Assembly: GCF_016907335.1 (NCBI RefSeq)
Contig: NZ_JAFBBT010000001.1
Coordinates: 434,001-498,000 of the forward strand
From: Curtobacterium herbarum
GTDB lineage: Bacteria; Actinomycetota; Actinomycetes; Actinomycetales; Microbacteriaceae
Length of the DNA stretch: 64,000 nt
Reading direction: 5' to 3'
The notes beneath the pieces are model-generated. The model searched no databases and had not been told where the DNA came from. It saw only the letters and a program-made list of their open reading frames with translations. The translations under genes and the position numbers were made by a program. Each line of letters opens with the position of its first letter. The stretch's first letter is position 1. Positions 1 through 9,370 of this stretch are shown in pieces.

Positions 1-608
1 CGCGCGAACTCCTGGCGCTGGGACTTCGGGTTCCGCACCCGGACGGCCAGGTTGAGCGACAGGCCGGAGATGTACGGGAACGGGTGCGCCGGGTCGACCG
101 CCAGGGGCATGAGCACCGGGAAGATCTGCTCCGAGAAGTACTCGCGCATCCGGAGCCGGTCGTCCTCTCCGAGGTCGGACCAGTGCTCCACGTGGATGCC
201 GGCGGCGTCGAGGTCGGGCTTCAGCGATCCGATGAACGCCTTGGCGTGGCGTTCCTGCAGCTCGTGGGCCTTCATCGCGATGTCGCGCAGGACGTCGCTG
301 GGCGCACGGCCGACGTTCGTCGGGACCGCGATGCCGGTGTCGATGCGGCGCTTCAGGCCGGCGACACGCACCATGAAGAACTCGTCGAGGTTCGAGGCGA
401 AGATCGCCAGGAAGTTCGCTCGCTCGAGCAGGGGCTGCGTCCGGTCCTCACCCAGTTCGAGCACGCGCTGGTTGAAGCGGAGCCAGCTCAGCTCGCGGTC
501 GAAGTAGCGATCGGAGGGCAGCGATTCGTGCTCGATCTCCACGACCTCGTCGAAGTCGTCGAGGTCGTTCGCGACGGAGTCGCCGTCGAGCTGCGGTTCG
601 GTGTCCAT
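1..608 (-). CDS. ppk: Polyphosphate kinase 1, N-terminal part (runs off the left edge)
   Basis: PPK1 polymerises the gamma-phosphate of ATP into polyphosphate. About 202 N-terminal residues lie in the window; the catalytic C-terminal domains are outside it. What is visible is an acidic N-terminus, then the family block [18 protein letters not shown], followed by a stretch containing [19 protein letters not shown] and MVRVAGLK, which is diagnostic of the PPK N-terminal domain. The ATG at 608 is chosen because a CAGGAT -10-like hexamer ends 7 nt upstream, the leaderless arrangement common in this window. Truncation is only due to the window edge. Confidence 0.93.
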   Translation of the reverse strand, partial: MDTEPQLDGDSVANDLDDFDEVVEIEHESLPSDRYFDRELSWLRFNQRVLELGEDRTQPLLERANFLAIFASNLDEFFMVRVAGLKRRIDTGIAVPTNVGRAPSDVLRDIAMKAHELQERHAKAFIGSLKPDLDAAGIHVEHWSDLGEDDRLRMREYFSEQIFPVLMPLAVDPAHPFPYISGLSLNLAVRVRNPKSQRQEFA

Positions 609-838
609 GGCGACATCCTGCCACCAGCACCATGCGCCGGGGGCTGCTCGGGTAGCGCCTGTGGAGACAGCGGGTGAACGGGCGGTGCTGTGGACGACGG
701 TGTGGGTCTCCACAGGTGGGCGCCGGGTGGGTAGACCAATCGGTATCGTGATGCGCGTCAGAGTCCCCCGGGGGGATCCAACGCGCGGGGCTCACCGACC
801 ATCACGACCAGCACCACTTCTCCGGGGGACGATCCAGC

Positions 839-3800
839 ATGGCTGACCAGCTGCACGCCAACACCGATCCGATCGAGTTCGACGACGCGACCGCTGACGC
901 ACTCGGCAGCGCCATGCGCAGCGCAGCCAGTGCGATCGACGGGCAGGTCGGCAGCCGTCAGTCGTACGTGTCGACGGCATCGCAGGAGTTCCGCGGACAC
1001 TTCTCCGACCTGTTCACCGAGAACGCCAGCATCGCGAAGAGCGACGGCTCGACCATCTCGGACATGATGCGCACGGTTGCGGGCTGGGTCGACGAGATGA
1101 AGACGGCCGCCGCGGAAGAGCGCGAGCGCCGCCGCAAGGCGCGCGAGTGGCAGGAACAGCAGGCCGACCGCAACGGCTTCGAGAAGTGGTGGGACGACAC
1201 CTTCGGCACCGGGAACCCGCCCGACATCGAGAACAAGCCCGCGCCTCCCTTCGGTCCGGCCGACGTCCAACCGAAGCCGCGGCAGACGCCGTCGCCGGGT
1301 GCCGGAGGCGGGGGAGCCGGCACGTCGTCGGCCAAGCCCGAGGACCTCCGGTCGTTCGCGAGCGGTTCGACGACGCTGAACACCGAGCTGGCGGGCAGGC
1401 CCGCGCTGCTCCGCGGCAAGCTGGCCGACTTCGCATCCCGGTGCTCGTGGGGCACGATCAACGCCGACGGGCTGGTCGCCGGGTTCGAACGGTGGCTCGC
1501 CGCCAACGACCAGGACGTCGCGTGGGCGACGACCATCGCCGACGCCTTCGCCGCTGCCGGAGGCGAGGGCTCGGTCTCCACGCTCTCGGACGCCGCGCTC
1601 GGGGCAGCGCTGCAGGCCGCGGGCGTGTCGGCCACCCGGAGCGACCTGCAGATCGATCCGCCCACGGCGTACGGCGCACAGCCGACGACGGGGTACTCGA
1701 TGGACCCGGTGAACACGACGACCGGCAACTTCCTCGAGCCCGAGCTCGACCTCGCGCACGACGGTGCGTCCGCGTCGCTCCGGTTCACGCGCATGTACAA
1801 CTCACTCGACCGGCGGGTCGGGCTCTTCGGCCCCGGTTGGGCGTCCGTCCTCGACACCCGCCTGCTCCTCGACGACGAGGGCGCGTCCTTCGTCGGCGCC
1901 GACGGTCGACTCGTCCGCTTCCCCCGCGCCGGCAGCGGCTGGGCCCGCGGCGTCGGCGAGAACCGGTGGCTCGCGGCAGAGGACGACCTGCTGGTCGTGC
2001 GGGACAACGAGGGCGGCCGCATCGACTTCACCCCGGCCGGACTCTGGCTCGGCGAGAGCACCGGACCGGGTACCGCCGTCCACGTGGAACGGGACGGCGA
2101 CGACACCGTCCTCCGGCTGCGGCACGAACGCGGACGCTTCGTGGACGTCGAGTACGTCGACGGGCGTGTGGCCGTGCTGCGTGCCTCCGACGGACGCCGG
2201 GTCGAGTACGGGTACGACGACCGCGGCCGACTGCTGTCGGCGACGACGGCGCTCGGGACGCGGACGTACGGCTGGGACGACGACGACCTCGTCGTGACGG
2301 TCACGAGTGCGGACGGCGTGCTCGAGGTCGACAACACCTACGACGCGCACCGTCGCGTCGTCGAGCAGATCAGCCCCCACGGGCGACGGGTCCGCTTCGC
2401 CTACCTGCCCGGTCGGGTCACGGTGGTGTCCGACCACGACGGCACGCGGTCGAACAGCTGGATCGCCGACCCGAAGGGACGCCTGGTCGGGGTCATCGAC
2501 TCCGACGACCGTCGGCAGACGATGAGCTACGACCCGCACGGCAACCTCGTGTCCGCGACGGAACGCGACGGTTCGGTGACCGTGCACGCCTACGACGGGC
2601 GGGGGCGACGCATCCGGACGGTGACGCCGACCGGCGGTGACCTGACCTACGGGTACGACGACGCCGACCGGGTCACCACGGTCGTCGCCGAGAGCGGCAG
2701 CGTCGTCACGTACGAGTACGACGGCGACGAGCGCGACCCGGCTGTCATCATCGACCCGATGGGCGGCCGCACCGAGCTGCACTGGCAGCACGGCCTGCTC
2801 GTCCGGGCCGTCGACCCCACGGGCGTCACCCTCGACCTCGACCACGACGCGGCCGGCGAGCTCGTCGCGGTCACCAACGCGGTCGGCGACACCGCACGGA
2901 TCGAGCGGGACAGCGCCGGCCGCGCCGTCGCCTCGATCAGTCCGACCGGCGCCCGCACCGAGTACCGCCACGACGCGGCAGGGCAGGTCGTCGCCCGCCG
3001 GGACCCGGACGGTGCGACCTGGACGGCCGAGTACACCGTCGGCGGGCGCGTCAGCGCCGTCACCGACCCGACCGGCGCGCGGACCGCCCTCGCCTGGGGC
3101 GCGGACGGCGAACTCGCGGCCACGACCGACGCGCTCGGCCGGACGACGCGCCGGACGTACGACGACCAGGGCAACCCGCTGCAGGTCACCCTGCCGAGCG
3201 GCGCGTCCTGGACCTTCGCGCACGACGCCTTGTCGCGCCTCCAGTCCGTCGTCGACCCGACCGGCGCCGTCTGGCGGCGGGAGTACGGGGTCAACGGCGA
3301 CCTGCGCGCGGTGACCGACCCCACCGGCGTCCGGCGCGAGTTCTCCGACGACCCGGCGACGGGCATCGCCACCCTCGCGGACGCGTTCGCGACGACGACC
3401 GTCCGTTCGGACGAGTTCGGACGCCCCGTCGAGGTCACCTCGGACGAGACCGGATCCGAGCTCGTCACCTACGACGCCTGCGGTCGGCCCGTCGAGCTCG
3501 TCGACGGCGAGGGCGGGCTCACCCGCCTCGAGCGTGACCTGGCTGGTCGGATCGTCGCGATCGTCACACCGAGCGGTCAGCGGACCACCTACGAGTACGA
3601 CGCCTGCGGCCGTCCGTCAGCCGCCACCGACGCGCACGGGAACCGCACGACGGTCACCTACGACGCCGAGTCGCGCGTCATCGCACGGACCCTGCCAACG
3701 GGCGACGTCGAGCGCACCGAGTACGACGTCGTCGGGCGCGTCGTCGCGCGCACCACGCCGGGCGAGGGCACGTCCCGCTGGCGCTGGGACGCGGCCGGGA

Positions 3801-6211
3801 GGCTCGTCTCCGTCCACGACACCCGTCACGGCCGACGTCGGTTCCGCTACGACGCAGCCGGTCAGCTCGTCGAGGCCGAGAACGGCCTGGGCGGGGTCAC
3901 GACCTACACGTACGACGCCGACGGGCACCTGGTCGGCGCGACCGACCCGCTCGGCGCGGTCACCCGGTACGCGTACGACCGGTCCGGCCGGTTGACCGGG
4001 ATCACCGACCCGCTCGGCCGGAGCACGACCGCGCGGTACGACGCCGCCGGCCGCCGGACCGAGCAGACCGACCCGGACGGCCGCGTGCTCCGGTGGGAGT
4101 ACGACGCGGCGGGGCGTGAAGAGCAGCTCTCGGTCGACGGGACCGTCATCGCGGACACCACGTACGACAGTGCTCGCCGCGCGGTCGTCGTCACCGACCA
4201 CACGCGTGGCCCCGGCCGGGACACCGAGCACGAACTCTGCTTCGACCGGCGCGGTCTGCTCGTCCGGCGGAGCCGCGGCGGACGAGCGACGTCGTGGGAG
4301 TACGACGCCGACGGCCTACGCACGGCGCGCACGGACCCCGACGGGCGGCGCACGACGTGGCGCTGGGATGCCCTGGGCCGGATCGTCGCCGTGGAGCGGG
4401 ACGGCCTCACCCCGGCCGTCTTCACCTCCGACGCGCTGGGCCGCATCGTGCAGGCGTCGACCGGGGACGTCATCCAGTCGTGGTCGTACGAGCGCGGCTC
4501 GCTCGTCGAGCACACCGTGACCACGCCGGTCGGCAGCACGACGACCCGGGTCGAGCGCGACGAGGACGACCGCATCAGCGCGATCGCCGGTGCGGACGGT
4601 CGCGTCGTCTACGGTCACGACGCGGCCGCGCAACTCGTCAGTGCCCTCGACGTCAGTGCCCTCGACGGCAGCGGCTCCGGACGCACCTGGCAGTACGACG
4701 CGGCCGGGCGTCTCGTCGCCGAGACCGTCGACGGCGCCGAGCAGCGGCACGAGTACGACGCTGCCGGTCAGCTGCTCGTCACCACCACCGCCGACGGTTC
4801 CCGGACCGAGTACGTCCACGACGGGCTGGGGCGGCGCGTCCGGAGGACTGCTCGAGACGGGTCCACCACCGAGTACGCGTGGTCGGACCTCGGCTTCCTG
4901 GCCGGCGTCGTCGAGCGGGACGCGTCGTACAGCGAGACCGGCCGGATCGAGGTCTGGACCGACGCCCTGGGCGAGGTCGCCGAGGCGGGCGGGGCCGAGG
5001 TCTGGTGGGACACCGCCGCGGGCGTGCCGTCCCTGACCTCCGTCGGAGCGACGCCTGTCCTGGAGTTGCCGGGCGGCGTCGTCGCCCTCGACGGTGACTG
5101 GACGGCGTCGGGATGGCGCGGAGAACGGGCCACCGACGCGGCTGATCCGTGGGCGCTCCTGGAGTCGACGGTCGGAGCTGCCGGTCGAGCGGACCTGCCG
5201 GCGGGCGTCGGGCTGACCCCCGGTGGGAGCCTCAGCATCGGCGGCATGGAGTGGCTCGGGGCCCGGGTGTACGACCCGGTGGCCAAGGGGTTCCTGTCGA
5301 CCGACCCGCTGGCGCCGATCGTCGGGGCCGGCTGGTCGGGGAACCCGTACTCGTACGCGGGGAACGACCCGCTGCACGCGATCGACCCGCTGGGGCTGCG
5401 GCCGGCGACGGACAAGGACCTGCAGGCGTACCGGGATGCGCACCAGGGGGCGATCGGGACGCTCAAGTCCATCGCAGATGACCACTCCGATCTCATCGCG
5501 GGAGTTGCAGTCGCATTGGGCGTGGGGTTGACCGTCGCAACGATGTTCACACCGCTTGGGCCGCTCGCCCTCATCGCCGGGGGTGCCCTCCTGAGTGGAG
5601 GAGTGTCCGCTTGGCAGCAGAAGCGGAACGACGGGAAGGTCGACTGGGGGAGGGTTGGCCTGGCTGCGCTCATTGGTGGAGCCACCGGAGCAGTCGGAGG
5701 CGGCGTGGCGGGTGTGCTGAAGCAGTTCGCTCCGAAGCTCGAAGGCGTCATCGGGCCACAGGTAGCGCGCGTTGCCTCCCCTCTCCTGAGGAAAGCAGCT
5801 GTTCGAGCCATTGGCGGTCAAGGCAGAGCAGCAGTGGCAACCGGAGTGCAGGGCGCGTTTTCCAATGCTCTGGGGTACGTGACGGATCCGGACAACGGCC
5901 ACAAGAACCTTGGCGGGTTGGTGCAAGCGACCGGCGCGGGTTTCGCCACGGGAGCAGTGGCGAGTTCCGTTTCGACGGTCGTGAGTCCGGCAATGGGTAG
6001 ACTTTCTGGTGAAGCTCTACCCGGGGCCAGGACAGTCGTCTCTTTGTTGGCCGACCACGCCGTGAGCGGGATACGCGCTGTAGCGAACCAAGGCTTGAAG
6101 CCGGACGATAACGGAGGAACATTCGCTCACCCGCTGACCACTTTCGTTGGAGGATTCGTGTCCGGCACCAGGGGCCCCCGGGTTTCGATGCACGCCGCGC
6201 CACAAGGATGA
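839..6211 (+). CDS. Rhs/YD-repeat polymorphic toxin with type-VII-like N-terminus
   Basis: A 1790-residue protein. Residues 1-115 form a helical, charged leader of the WXG100/LXG kind, with no signal peptide. Around residues 280-370 there is a DUF6531-like segment (DPVNTTTGNFLEPELDL, then RMYNSLDRR). Residues ~420-1440 hold more than twenty YD repeats (YDxxGRL and variants). The Rhs core end is at ~1470-1520 (YDPVAKGFLSTDPLAP, NPYSYAGNDPL, DPLGLRP). Such proteins form a shell enclosing a C-terminal toxin tip. The tip here (~1520-1790) is glycine-rich with hydrophobic helices (LIAGVAVALGVGLTVATMF; GATGAVGGGVAGVL), and I see no nuclease motif, so membrane activity is possible but unproven. The gene lies upstream of an EssC-type ATPase and three bases before a candidate immunity gene. 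The start is ATG 839; no strong SD is seen. Confidence 0.9.
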   Translation: MADQLHANTDPIEFDDATADALGSAMRSAASAIDGQVGSRQSYVSTASQEFRGHFSDLFTENASIAKSDGSTISDMMRTVAGWVDEMKTAAAEERERRRKAREWQEQQADRNGFEKWWDDTFGTGNPPDIENKPAPPFGPADVQPKPRQTPSPGAGGGGAGTSSAKPEDLRSFASGSTTLNTELAGRPALLRGKLADFASRCSWGTINADGLVAGFERWLAANDQDVAWATTIADAFAAAGGEGSVSTLSDAALGAALQAAGVSATRSDLQIDPPTAYGAQPTTGYSMDPVNTTTGNFLEPELDLAHDGASASLRFTRMYNSLDRRVGLFGPGWASVLDTRLLLDDEGASFVGADGRLVRFPRAGSGWARGVGENRWLAAEDDLLVVRDNEGGRIDFTPAGLWLGESTGPGTAVHVERDGDDTVLRLRHERGRFVDVEYVDGRVAVLRASDGRRVEYGYDDRGRLLSATTALGTRTYGWDDDDLVVTVTSADGVLEVDNTYDAHRRVVEQISPHGRRVRFAYLPGRVTVVSDHDGTRSNSWIADPKGRLVGVIDSDDRRQTMSYDPHGNLVSATERDGSVTVHAYDGRGRRIRTVTPTGGDLTYGYDDADRVTTVVAESGSVVTYEYDGDERDPAVIIDPMGGRTELHWQHGLLVRAVDPTGVTLDLDHDAAGELVAVTNAVGDTARIERDSAGRAVASISPTGARTEYRHDAAGQVVARRDPDGATWTAEYTVGGRVSAVTDPTGARTALAWGADGELAATTDALGRTTRRTYDDQGNPLQVTLPSGASWTFAHDALSRLQSVVDPTGAVWRREYGVNGDLRAVTDPTGVRREFSDDPATGIATLADAFATTTVRSDEFGRPVEVTSDETGSELVTYDACGRPVELVDGEGGLTRLERDLAGRIVAIVTPSGQRTTYEYDACGRPSAATDAHGNRTTVTYDAESRVIARTLPTGDVERTEYDVVGRVVARTTPGEGTSRWRWDAAGRLVSVHDTRHGRRRFRYDAAGQLVEAENGLGGVTTYTYDADGHLVGATDPLGAVTRYAYDRSGRLTGITDPLGRSTTARYDAAGRRTEQTDPDGRVLRWEYDAAGREEQLSVDGTVIADTTYDSARRAVVVTDHTRGPGRDTEHELCFDRRGLLVRRSRGGRATSWEYDADGLRTARTDPDGRRTTWRWDALGRIVAVERDGLTPAVFTSDALGRIVQASTGDVIQSWSYERGSLVEHTVTTPVGSTTTRVERDEDDRISAIAGADGRVVYGHDAAAQLVSALDVSALDGSGSGRTWQYDAAGRLVAETVDGAEQRHEYDAAGQLLVTTTADGSRTEYVHDGLGRRVRRTARDGSTTEYAWSDLGFLAGVVERDASYSETGRIEVWTDALGEVAEAGGAEVWWDTAAGVPSLTSVGATPVLELPGGVVALDGDWTASGWRGERATDAADPWALLESTVGAAGRADLPAGVGLTPGGSLSIGGMEWLGARVYDPVAKGFLSTDPLAPIVGAGWSGNPYSYAGNDPLHAIDPLGLRPATDKDLQAYRDAHQGAIGTLKSIADDHSDLIAGVAVALGVGLTVATMFTPLGPLALIAGGALLSGGVSAWQQKRNDGKVDWGRVGLAALIGGATGAVGGGVAGVLKQFAPKLEGVIGPQVARVASPLLRKAAVRAIGGQGRAAVATGVQGAFSNALGYVTDPDNGHKNLGGLVQATGAGFATGAVASSVSTVVSPAMGRLSGEALPGARTVVSLLADHAVSGIRAVANQGLKPDDNGGTFAHPLTTFVGGFVSGTRGPRVSMHAAPQG

Positions 6212-6214
6212 ACT

Positions 6215-6652
6215 ATGACTCATAGCCTCGACCGACCTGGCGGCAAGAAGATCTCACGTCGCAAAGCCTGGCTGTCTTTCTCCGCATCGATGATCGCCCT
6301 TCTCGGGGTGTTCGCGATCTTTGTGTTCGGCCCGCTGGCGCTCCATGCTTACGACCGCGCGCACCCACAAGTCATCAAATGCGACGTGTTGCGGGCGGAA
6401 GCAACGTCGGTGAATGTGCAGTCCACGAACTTGTCCAGTACGAGAATCCCGCGGGTAGCGGTCAAGACCAAAGGGTGCGGTGCTCTCGCCGTCCAGCGGG
6501 GAGTGACCGTCGAGAACAGGGACCGGATCGCTGAAAAAATCGATGGTCGGACTTGCCAGTTTGTGGTGGGAGCTGGTTCCTTCCAGATGCGTGCTTTCCT
6601 GGGTCTGTTTCGAGTTGTGCCAGAGGTGTCGAGTTACAAGATTGTCGATTGA
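6215..6652 (+). CDS. Small single-pass membrane protein, array paralog 1 (candidate immunity)
   Basis: A 145-residue protein starting 3 nt after the Rhs stop, with AAGGA just upstream, so probably translationally coupled. A basic N-terminus is followed by one TM helix (~20-42) and an outside domain. Shared family marks are HAYDRAH directly after the TM, then Cys in IKCDV, Cys-Gly in KGCGAL, GVTVEN and a late GAGSFQMR. The position directly after the toxin tip is the classical location of the cognate immunity gene. The function is inferred from context, not from a recognised family. It is the least G+C-rich and most divergent of the six paralogs, like the toxin tip beside it, suggesting co-transfer. 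Confidence 0.75.
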   Translation: MTHSLDRPGGKKISRRKAWLSFSASMIALLGVFAIFVFGPLALHAYDRAHPQVIKCDVLRAEATSVNVQSTNLSSTRIPRVAVKTKGCGALAVQRGVTVENRDRIAEKIDGRTCQFVVGAGSFQMRAFLGLFRVVPEVSSYKIVD

Positions 6653-6707
6653 TGCATTCCCGCTCATCATCTTACGATTGTTCAGCCAAAGCCGCCTCGT
6701 ATACTGA

Positions 6708-6806
6708 GAAGGAAGCTCTCACTACGCTGCAGCCACCTTCGTCGTGGATTTTATCTTGGGGACCAAGGGTCCGCGGGGATCGATGCTTGCCATTCCCCAA
6801 AGATGA
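6708..6806 (+). pseudogene. Remnant of an Rhs toxin C-terminal end
   Basis: In this frame the sequence encodes TFVVDFILGTKGPRGSML followed by AIPQR and a stop. It aligns with the extreme C-terminus of the intact toxin (TFVGGFVSGTRGPRVSM, then HAAPQG-stop). Even the bases around the stop are similar (CAAAGATGAG against CAAGGATGAA). An in-frame TGA at 6705-6707 sits just upstream, so no long ORF leads into it. I read this as the last ~30 codons of a second, displaced toxin tip left by recombination. Only a local alignment supports this. Confidence 0.6.
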
Positions 6807-7364
6807 GTTGCCCTTCTCCAGATCGATATCACGACCAGGAACTATGGGACGATCTCATCTGGAACGTCCGGAGCGGTCTACCTGGGGGCCTCCGTGGCGA
6901 AGGGCGAGCAGATCACCGGCCGAGGCCTGGTGGCATCCTCGGTCGGCGGCTTCGTCAGCGGCTCACTCGGAGGGCTCAGCGGTCCGGCTGGCGGTACCAT
7001 CGCGGAGACGTTGGGGCGTCCGGTTGAGGGGCTGGTGGCGAAGGGAGCGAGCACCTTGATCGGATCGGCGAGCGCCGCAGGCGGATCTGGAATGTCCTCC
7101 ATGATCGGGGGCCACGACCTCACATGGCAGGACCTGGCGTTCAGCTCTGTATCCGGTGGTGTCGCTGTTCACCTTCCCGCAGTCAATCACCGGTTCGAAT
7201 CTTCGAACATGGAGGCCCTGAGGAAGATGCCGTACACGCAGCCGCAGACCGGAAGCGGACTGTTCAGCAACCAGCCGAACAGTGTCGCTCTGTGGGGTTC
7301 GGCCGCCTCAGATGCTGCTGTCGGCGGTACCGGCGACGCGCTATGGCAGATGTTCCATGGCTGA
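6807..7364 (+). pseudogene. Orphan Rhs C-terminal tip fragment
   Basis: An open frame of 185 codons that begins directly after the stop of the preceding remnant, in the same frame, with no Rhs core attached. A GTG at 6894 could start a 156-residue product. The sequence is glycine/serine-rich (GLVASSVGGFVSGSLGGLSG; LIGSASAAGGSGMSSMIGG) and is compositionally like the glycine-rich tip of the intact toxin, then diverges to a unique end (SVALWGSAASDAAVGGTGD). The final eight bases overlap the start of the next gene. Orphan tips with their own immunity gene are typical of Rhs loci. It could instead be an expressed small protein. Confidence 0.55.
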
Positions 7365-8151
7365 TTCTGTGCCACGGAGGCGTGCGCCCCGGCCGATGAC
7401 CCGCGCGACGATCATCTGGAACTCAGGGATCGTCGTCGTGCTGCTCACGATTGCCTTGACTTCCGCGATCCAAGGTTCCCAGCCGGTGGTTCTCGTGCTT
7501 GCGAGCGTTCTGCTGCCGTTCGTCGTTGGATTCGTACTCGCCTCGTTCGCGCGGGAATGGCTCTTGGGCGTCTTGATGGTCCTGGCGGTCGGGGTCCCTC
7601 TGCTGCAGTTGGCCGGTTTGACGGGAGTGCCGCTTGCGCGGGTGGCATGGTTCTTCTCCATCTTCGCCGGTTGGTTCACGGGCGCGATGATCGGACGGCG
7701 ACGGGGCGAACGGCGAGCGAGGGCCGGAGAGTCCCGGCACTACCTCGACTGGGACCTCAAGGGCAAAACATTCCGCGAGTGGTCTCCGACTGCCGCGCAG
7801 GTTGAAGCGAAGGTCCGAGCTCTCGATGGCCAGCAAAGGGCCATGGTCTCCATCGTTCGCGATCATGCTCGTCTGGATGTGTGCAACGGAACGAAAAGTC
7901 AGTTTGTCGTCTTCGAAGCGGCGGACGTCCGGGACGACAACTCCTGGCGCATGCCAGCGAGACCTTCCCAGGCCGGTGAGGTCGAGGTCCGACTCGGAGA
8001 CGTCACTGCTCCGGTGGACCGCGGACTCGTGATCGACCTCGAATCGGCGGTCGCCATCGCAATGGCGTTCGAGCTCGGCCAGACGGTGCAACCTGAACCC
8101 GACTGGTGGGAGGGCACGCAGGTGCTGACAGTTCGGCCCTCGTTCATCTGA
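7357..8151 (+). CDS. Multi-pass membrane protein with Imm1-like C-terminal domain
   Basis: A 264-residue protein. ATG 7357 overlaps the end of the orphan toxin tip by 8 nt (ATGGCTGA), implying translational coupling. The N-terminal ~120 residues hold about four TM helices, then a basic loop (GRRRGERRARAG), then a soluble domain (~135-264). That domain ends with LVIDLESAVAIAMAFELGQ followed shortly by PDWWEG, a pattern reminiscent of Imm1-family immunity proteins (late helix, then a W-rich end). The resemblance is by eye and weak. By position it is the likely partner of the orphan tip. It is not similar to the single-pass paralogs on either side. Confidence 0.6.
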   Translation: MADSVPRRRAPRPMTRATIIWNSGIVVVLLTIALTSAIQGSQPVVLVLASVLLPFVVGFVLASFAREWLLGVLMVLAVGVPLLQLAGLTGVPLARVAWFFSIFAGWFTGAMIGRRRGERRARAGESRHYLDWDLKGKTFREWSPTAAQVEAKVRALDGQQRAMVSIVRDHARLDVCNGTKSQFVVFEAADVRDDNSWRMPARPSQAGEVEVRLGDVTAPVDRGLVIDLESAVAIAMAFELGQTVQPEPDWWEGTQVLTVRPSFI

Positions 8152-8381
8152 AACAGATCGCTGCCTGGTCTGGTCACGAGGCTGACTAGCCGAACGTCGC
8201 ACCTCGGCAGCCCGAGCCCACAGATGAGCAGTGTGAAGAGCATCAGACTCAGGGGTCTTGCTCTCGAGCGGAGGAGCCGACAGCAGATCGGACGTCCGGG
8301 TCCTTCACTTTTCTCGTGTCAGTGCTCACGTAGAGCGGGAATCTGTTCGGCGTTGCTGGAACGAAGAGACAGGGAGTGATC

Positions 8382-8825
8382 GTGGCCTCATCCACGACCG
8401 GAGTCATCACTGGACGGAGGCGCTCGAAGCGCCGTGATCGTCTCGTCGCGATCGGGATCCTCGTCCTGGTCGTGTTGGTGCCGGTGCTCGTGATCTTCGT
8501 CGGCCCGATCACGCTGAAGGCGTACGACGCATCCCACCGCACCGAGGTGACCTGCGAGGTGCGATCTGCCCACACCGGTGTGGGGACGTCGCGCTCGGTC
8601 AACGGTGTGGGTTCGTCCAGTAACCAGGTCGTGATCGTGACGTCGGACTGCGGGACGTTGACGCTGCGCTGGGGCGTGACGTCGGAGAACAAGGAATCCA
8701 TCGCTGACGGCTTCGCTGCCGGCACGACGTGGAAGTTCGAGGTCGGGGCAGGCTCGTACAAGCTGCATCCCTTCTTGGACACCATTCGGCAGGCGGTCTT
8801 CGTCAGGGAGCCTCGACGCGCGTGA
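8382..8825 (+). CDS. Single-pass membrane protein, array paralog 2
   Basis: About 147 residues from GTG 8382, chosen because AGGGAG ends 5 nt upstream; a GTG at 8376 is the alternative. A strongly basic N-terminus (GRRRSKRRDR) precedes one TM helix (~26-46). The outside domain carries KAYDASH, Cys in VTCEV, Cys-Gly in TSDCGTL, GVTSENKESIA and VGAGSYKL, all shared with the other array members. It is the first of three paralogs in a row with no toxin fragment between them. The 230 bp upstream shows no clear gene remnant. The immunity role is inferred from the array. Confidence 0.7.
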   Translation: MASSTTGVITGRRRSKRRDRLVAIGILVLVVLVPVLVIFVGPITLKAYDASHRTEVTCEVRSAHTGVGTSRSVNGVGSSSNQVVIVTSDCGTLTLRWGVTSENKESIADGFAAGTTWKFEVGAGSYKLHPFLDTIRQAVFVREPRRA

Positions 8826-8843
8826 GGTCGAGTTGGAAGCGGG

Positions 8844-9311
8844 ATGACGAAACGAGGAAATGTGAACCCCTTGGACCAGAACGGTGACAGCGTGCGAAAG
8901 TACTCGAGGCCTGTGCAGTGGGTGGCGTCGCTGCTGGTGTTGGCGCTCTTCGCGATCGTGCTGTTCGTCTTCCTGATCGGGCCCGAGATCCTCACCAGGT
9001 ACGACAAGGCGCACATGACGACGATCAGTTGCGAGGTGACCGCCGCCTACGCTGGCTCGGCTTCAACTCGGTCGCTGAAGGGGGGAGGTACATCGTTGCC
9101 CCAGGTGGAGTACCGGTCGCCGGATTGCGGCAATCTCGTGTTGAGCCGAGGGCTCACTGTGGCGCTCGCGGAAAAGAGAGCTGCTGAGATCGTCCGAGGT
9201 GAGCGTTACGACTTCCGGATAGGTGGAGGTTCCGCACGCCTCCGCGGGTTGTTCCAAGCTTTTGGCGTGGCTCCCGATGTGACCGGTGTACGTGCTGACG
9301 GCGGGAACTGA
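8844..9311 (+). CDS. Single-pass membrane protein, array paralog 3
   Basis: A 155-residue protein. ATG 8844 is preceded by a GGAAGCGGG stretch; a GTG at 8862 is an alternative. One TM helix (~30-52, VASLLVLALFAIVLFVFLIG) is followed by TRYDKAH, Cys in ISCEV, Cys-Gly in SPDCGNL, GLTVALAEKRAAEI and a glycine-rich late turn (IGGGSARLRG). It lies 18 nt after paralog 2 and is probably co-transcribed with it. No domain outside this local family is recognised. The invariant cysteine pair on the outer side suggests a disulfide. Confidence 0.7.
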   Translation: MTKRGNVNPLDQNGDSVRKYSRPVQWVASLLVLALFAIVLFVFLIGPEILTRYDKAHMTTISCEVTAAYAGSASTRSLKGGGTSLPQVEYRSPDCGNLVLSRGLTVALAEKRAAEIVRGERYDFRIGGGSARLRGLFQAFGVAPDVTGVRADGGN

Positions 9312-9370
9312 ACCGATCTGATACCCGCACGAACGCCGCAGACGCGTCGGACGATCGCAAGGGGAGAAGC

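Noticed and set aside
4316..5926. Long minus-strand frame opposite the Rhs gene
   Set aside because: The composition is antisense-like and no domain is visible; the plus-strand YD repeats explain the region.
5390..6211. Nuclease or deaminase toxin domain at the Rhs tip
   Set aside because: No HNH, PD-(D/E)XK, HExxH or CxxC-type catalytic motif could be identified; the tip is glycine-rich and hydrophobic.
8152..8375. Further toxin remnant between the Imm1-like gene and paralog 2
   Set aside because: I found no convincing match to a toxin tip in any frame.
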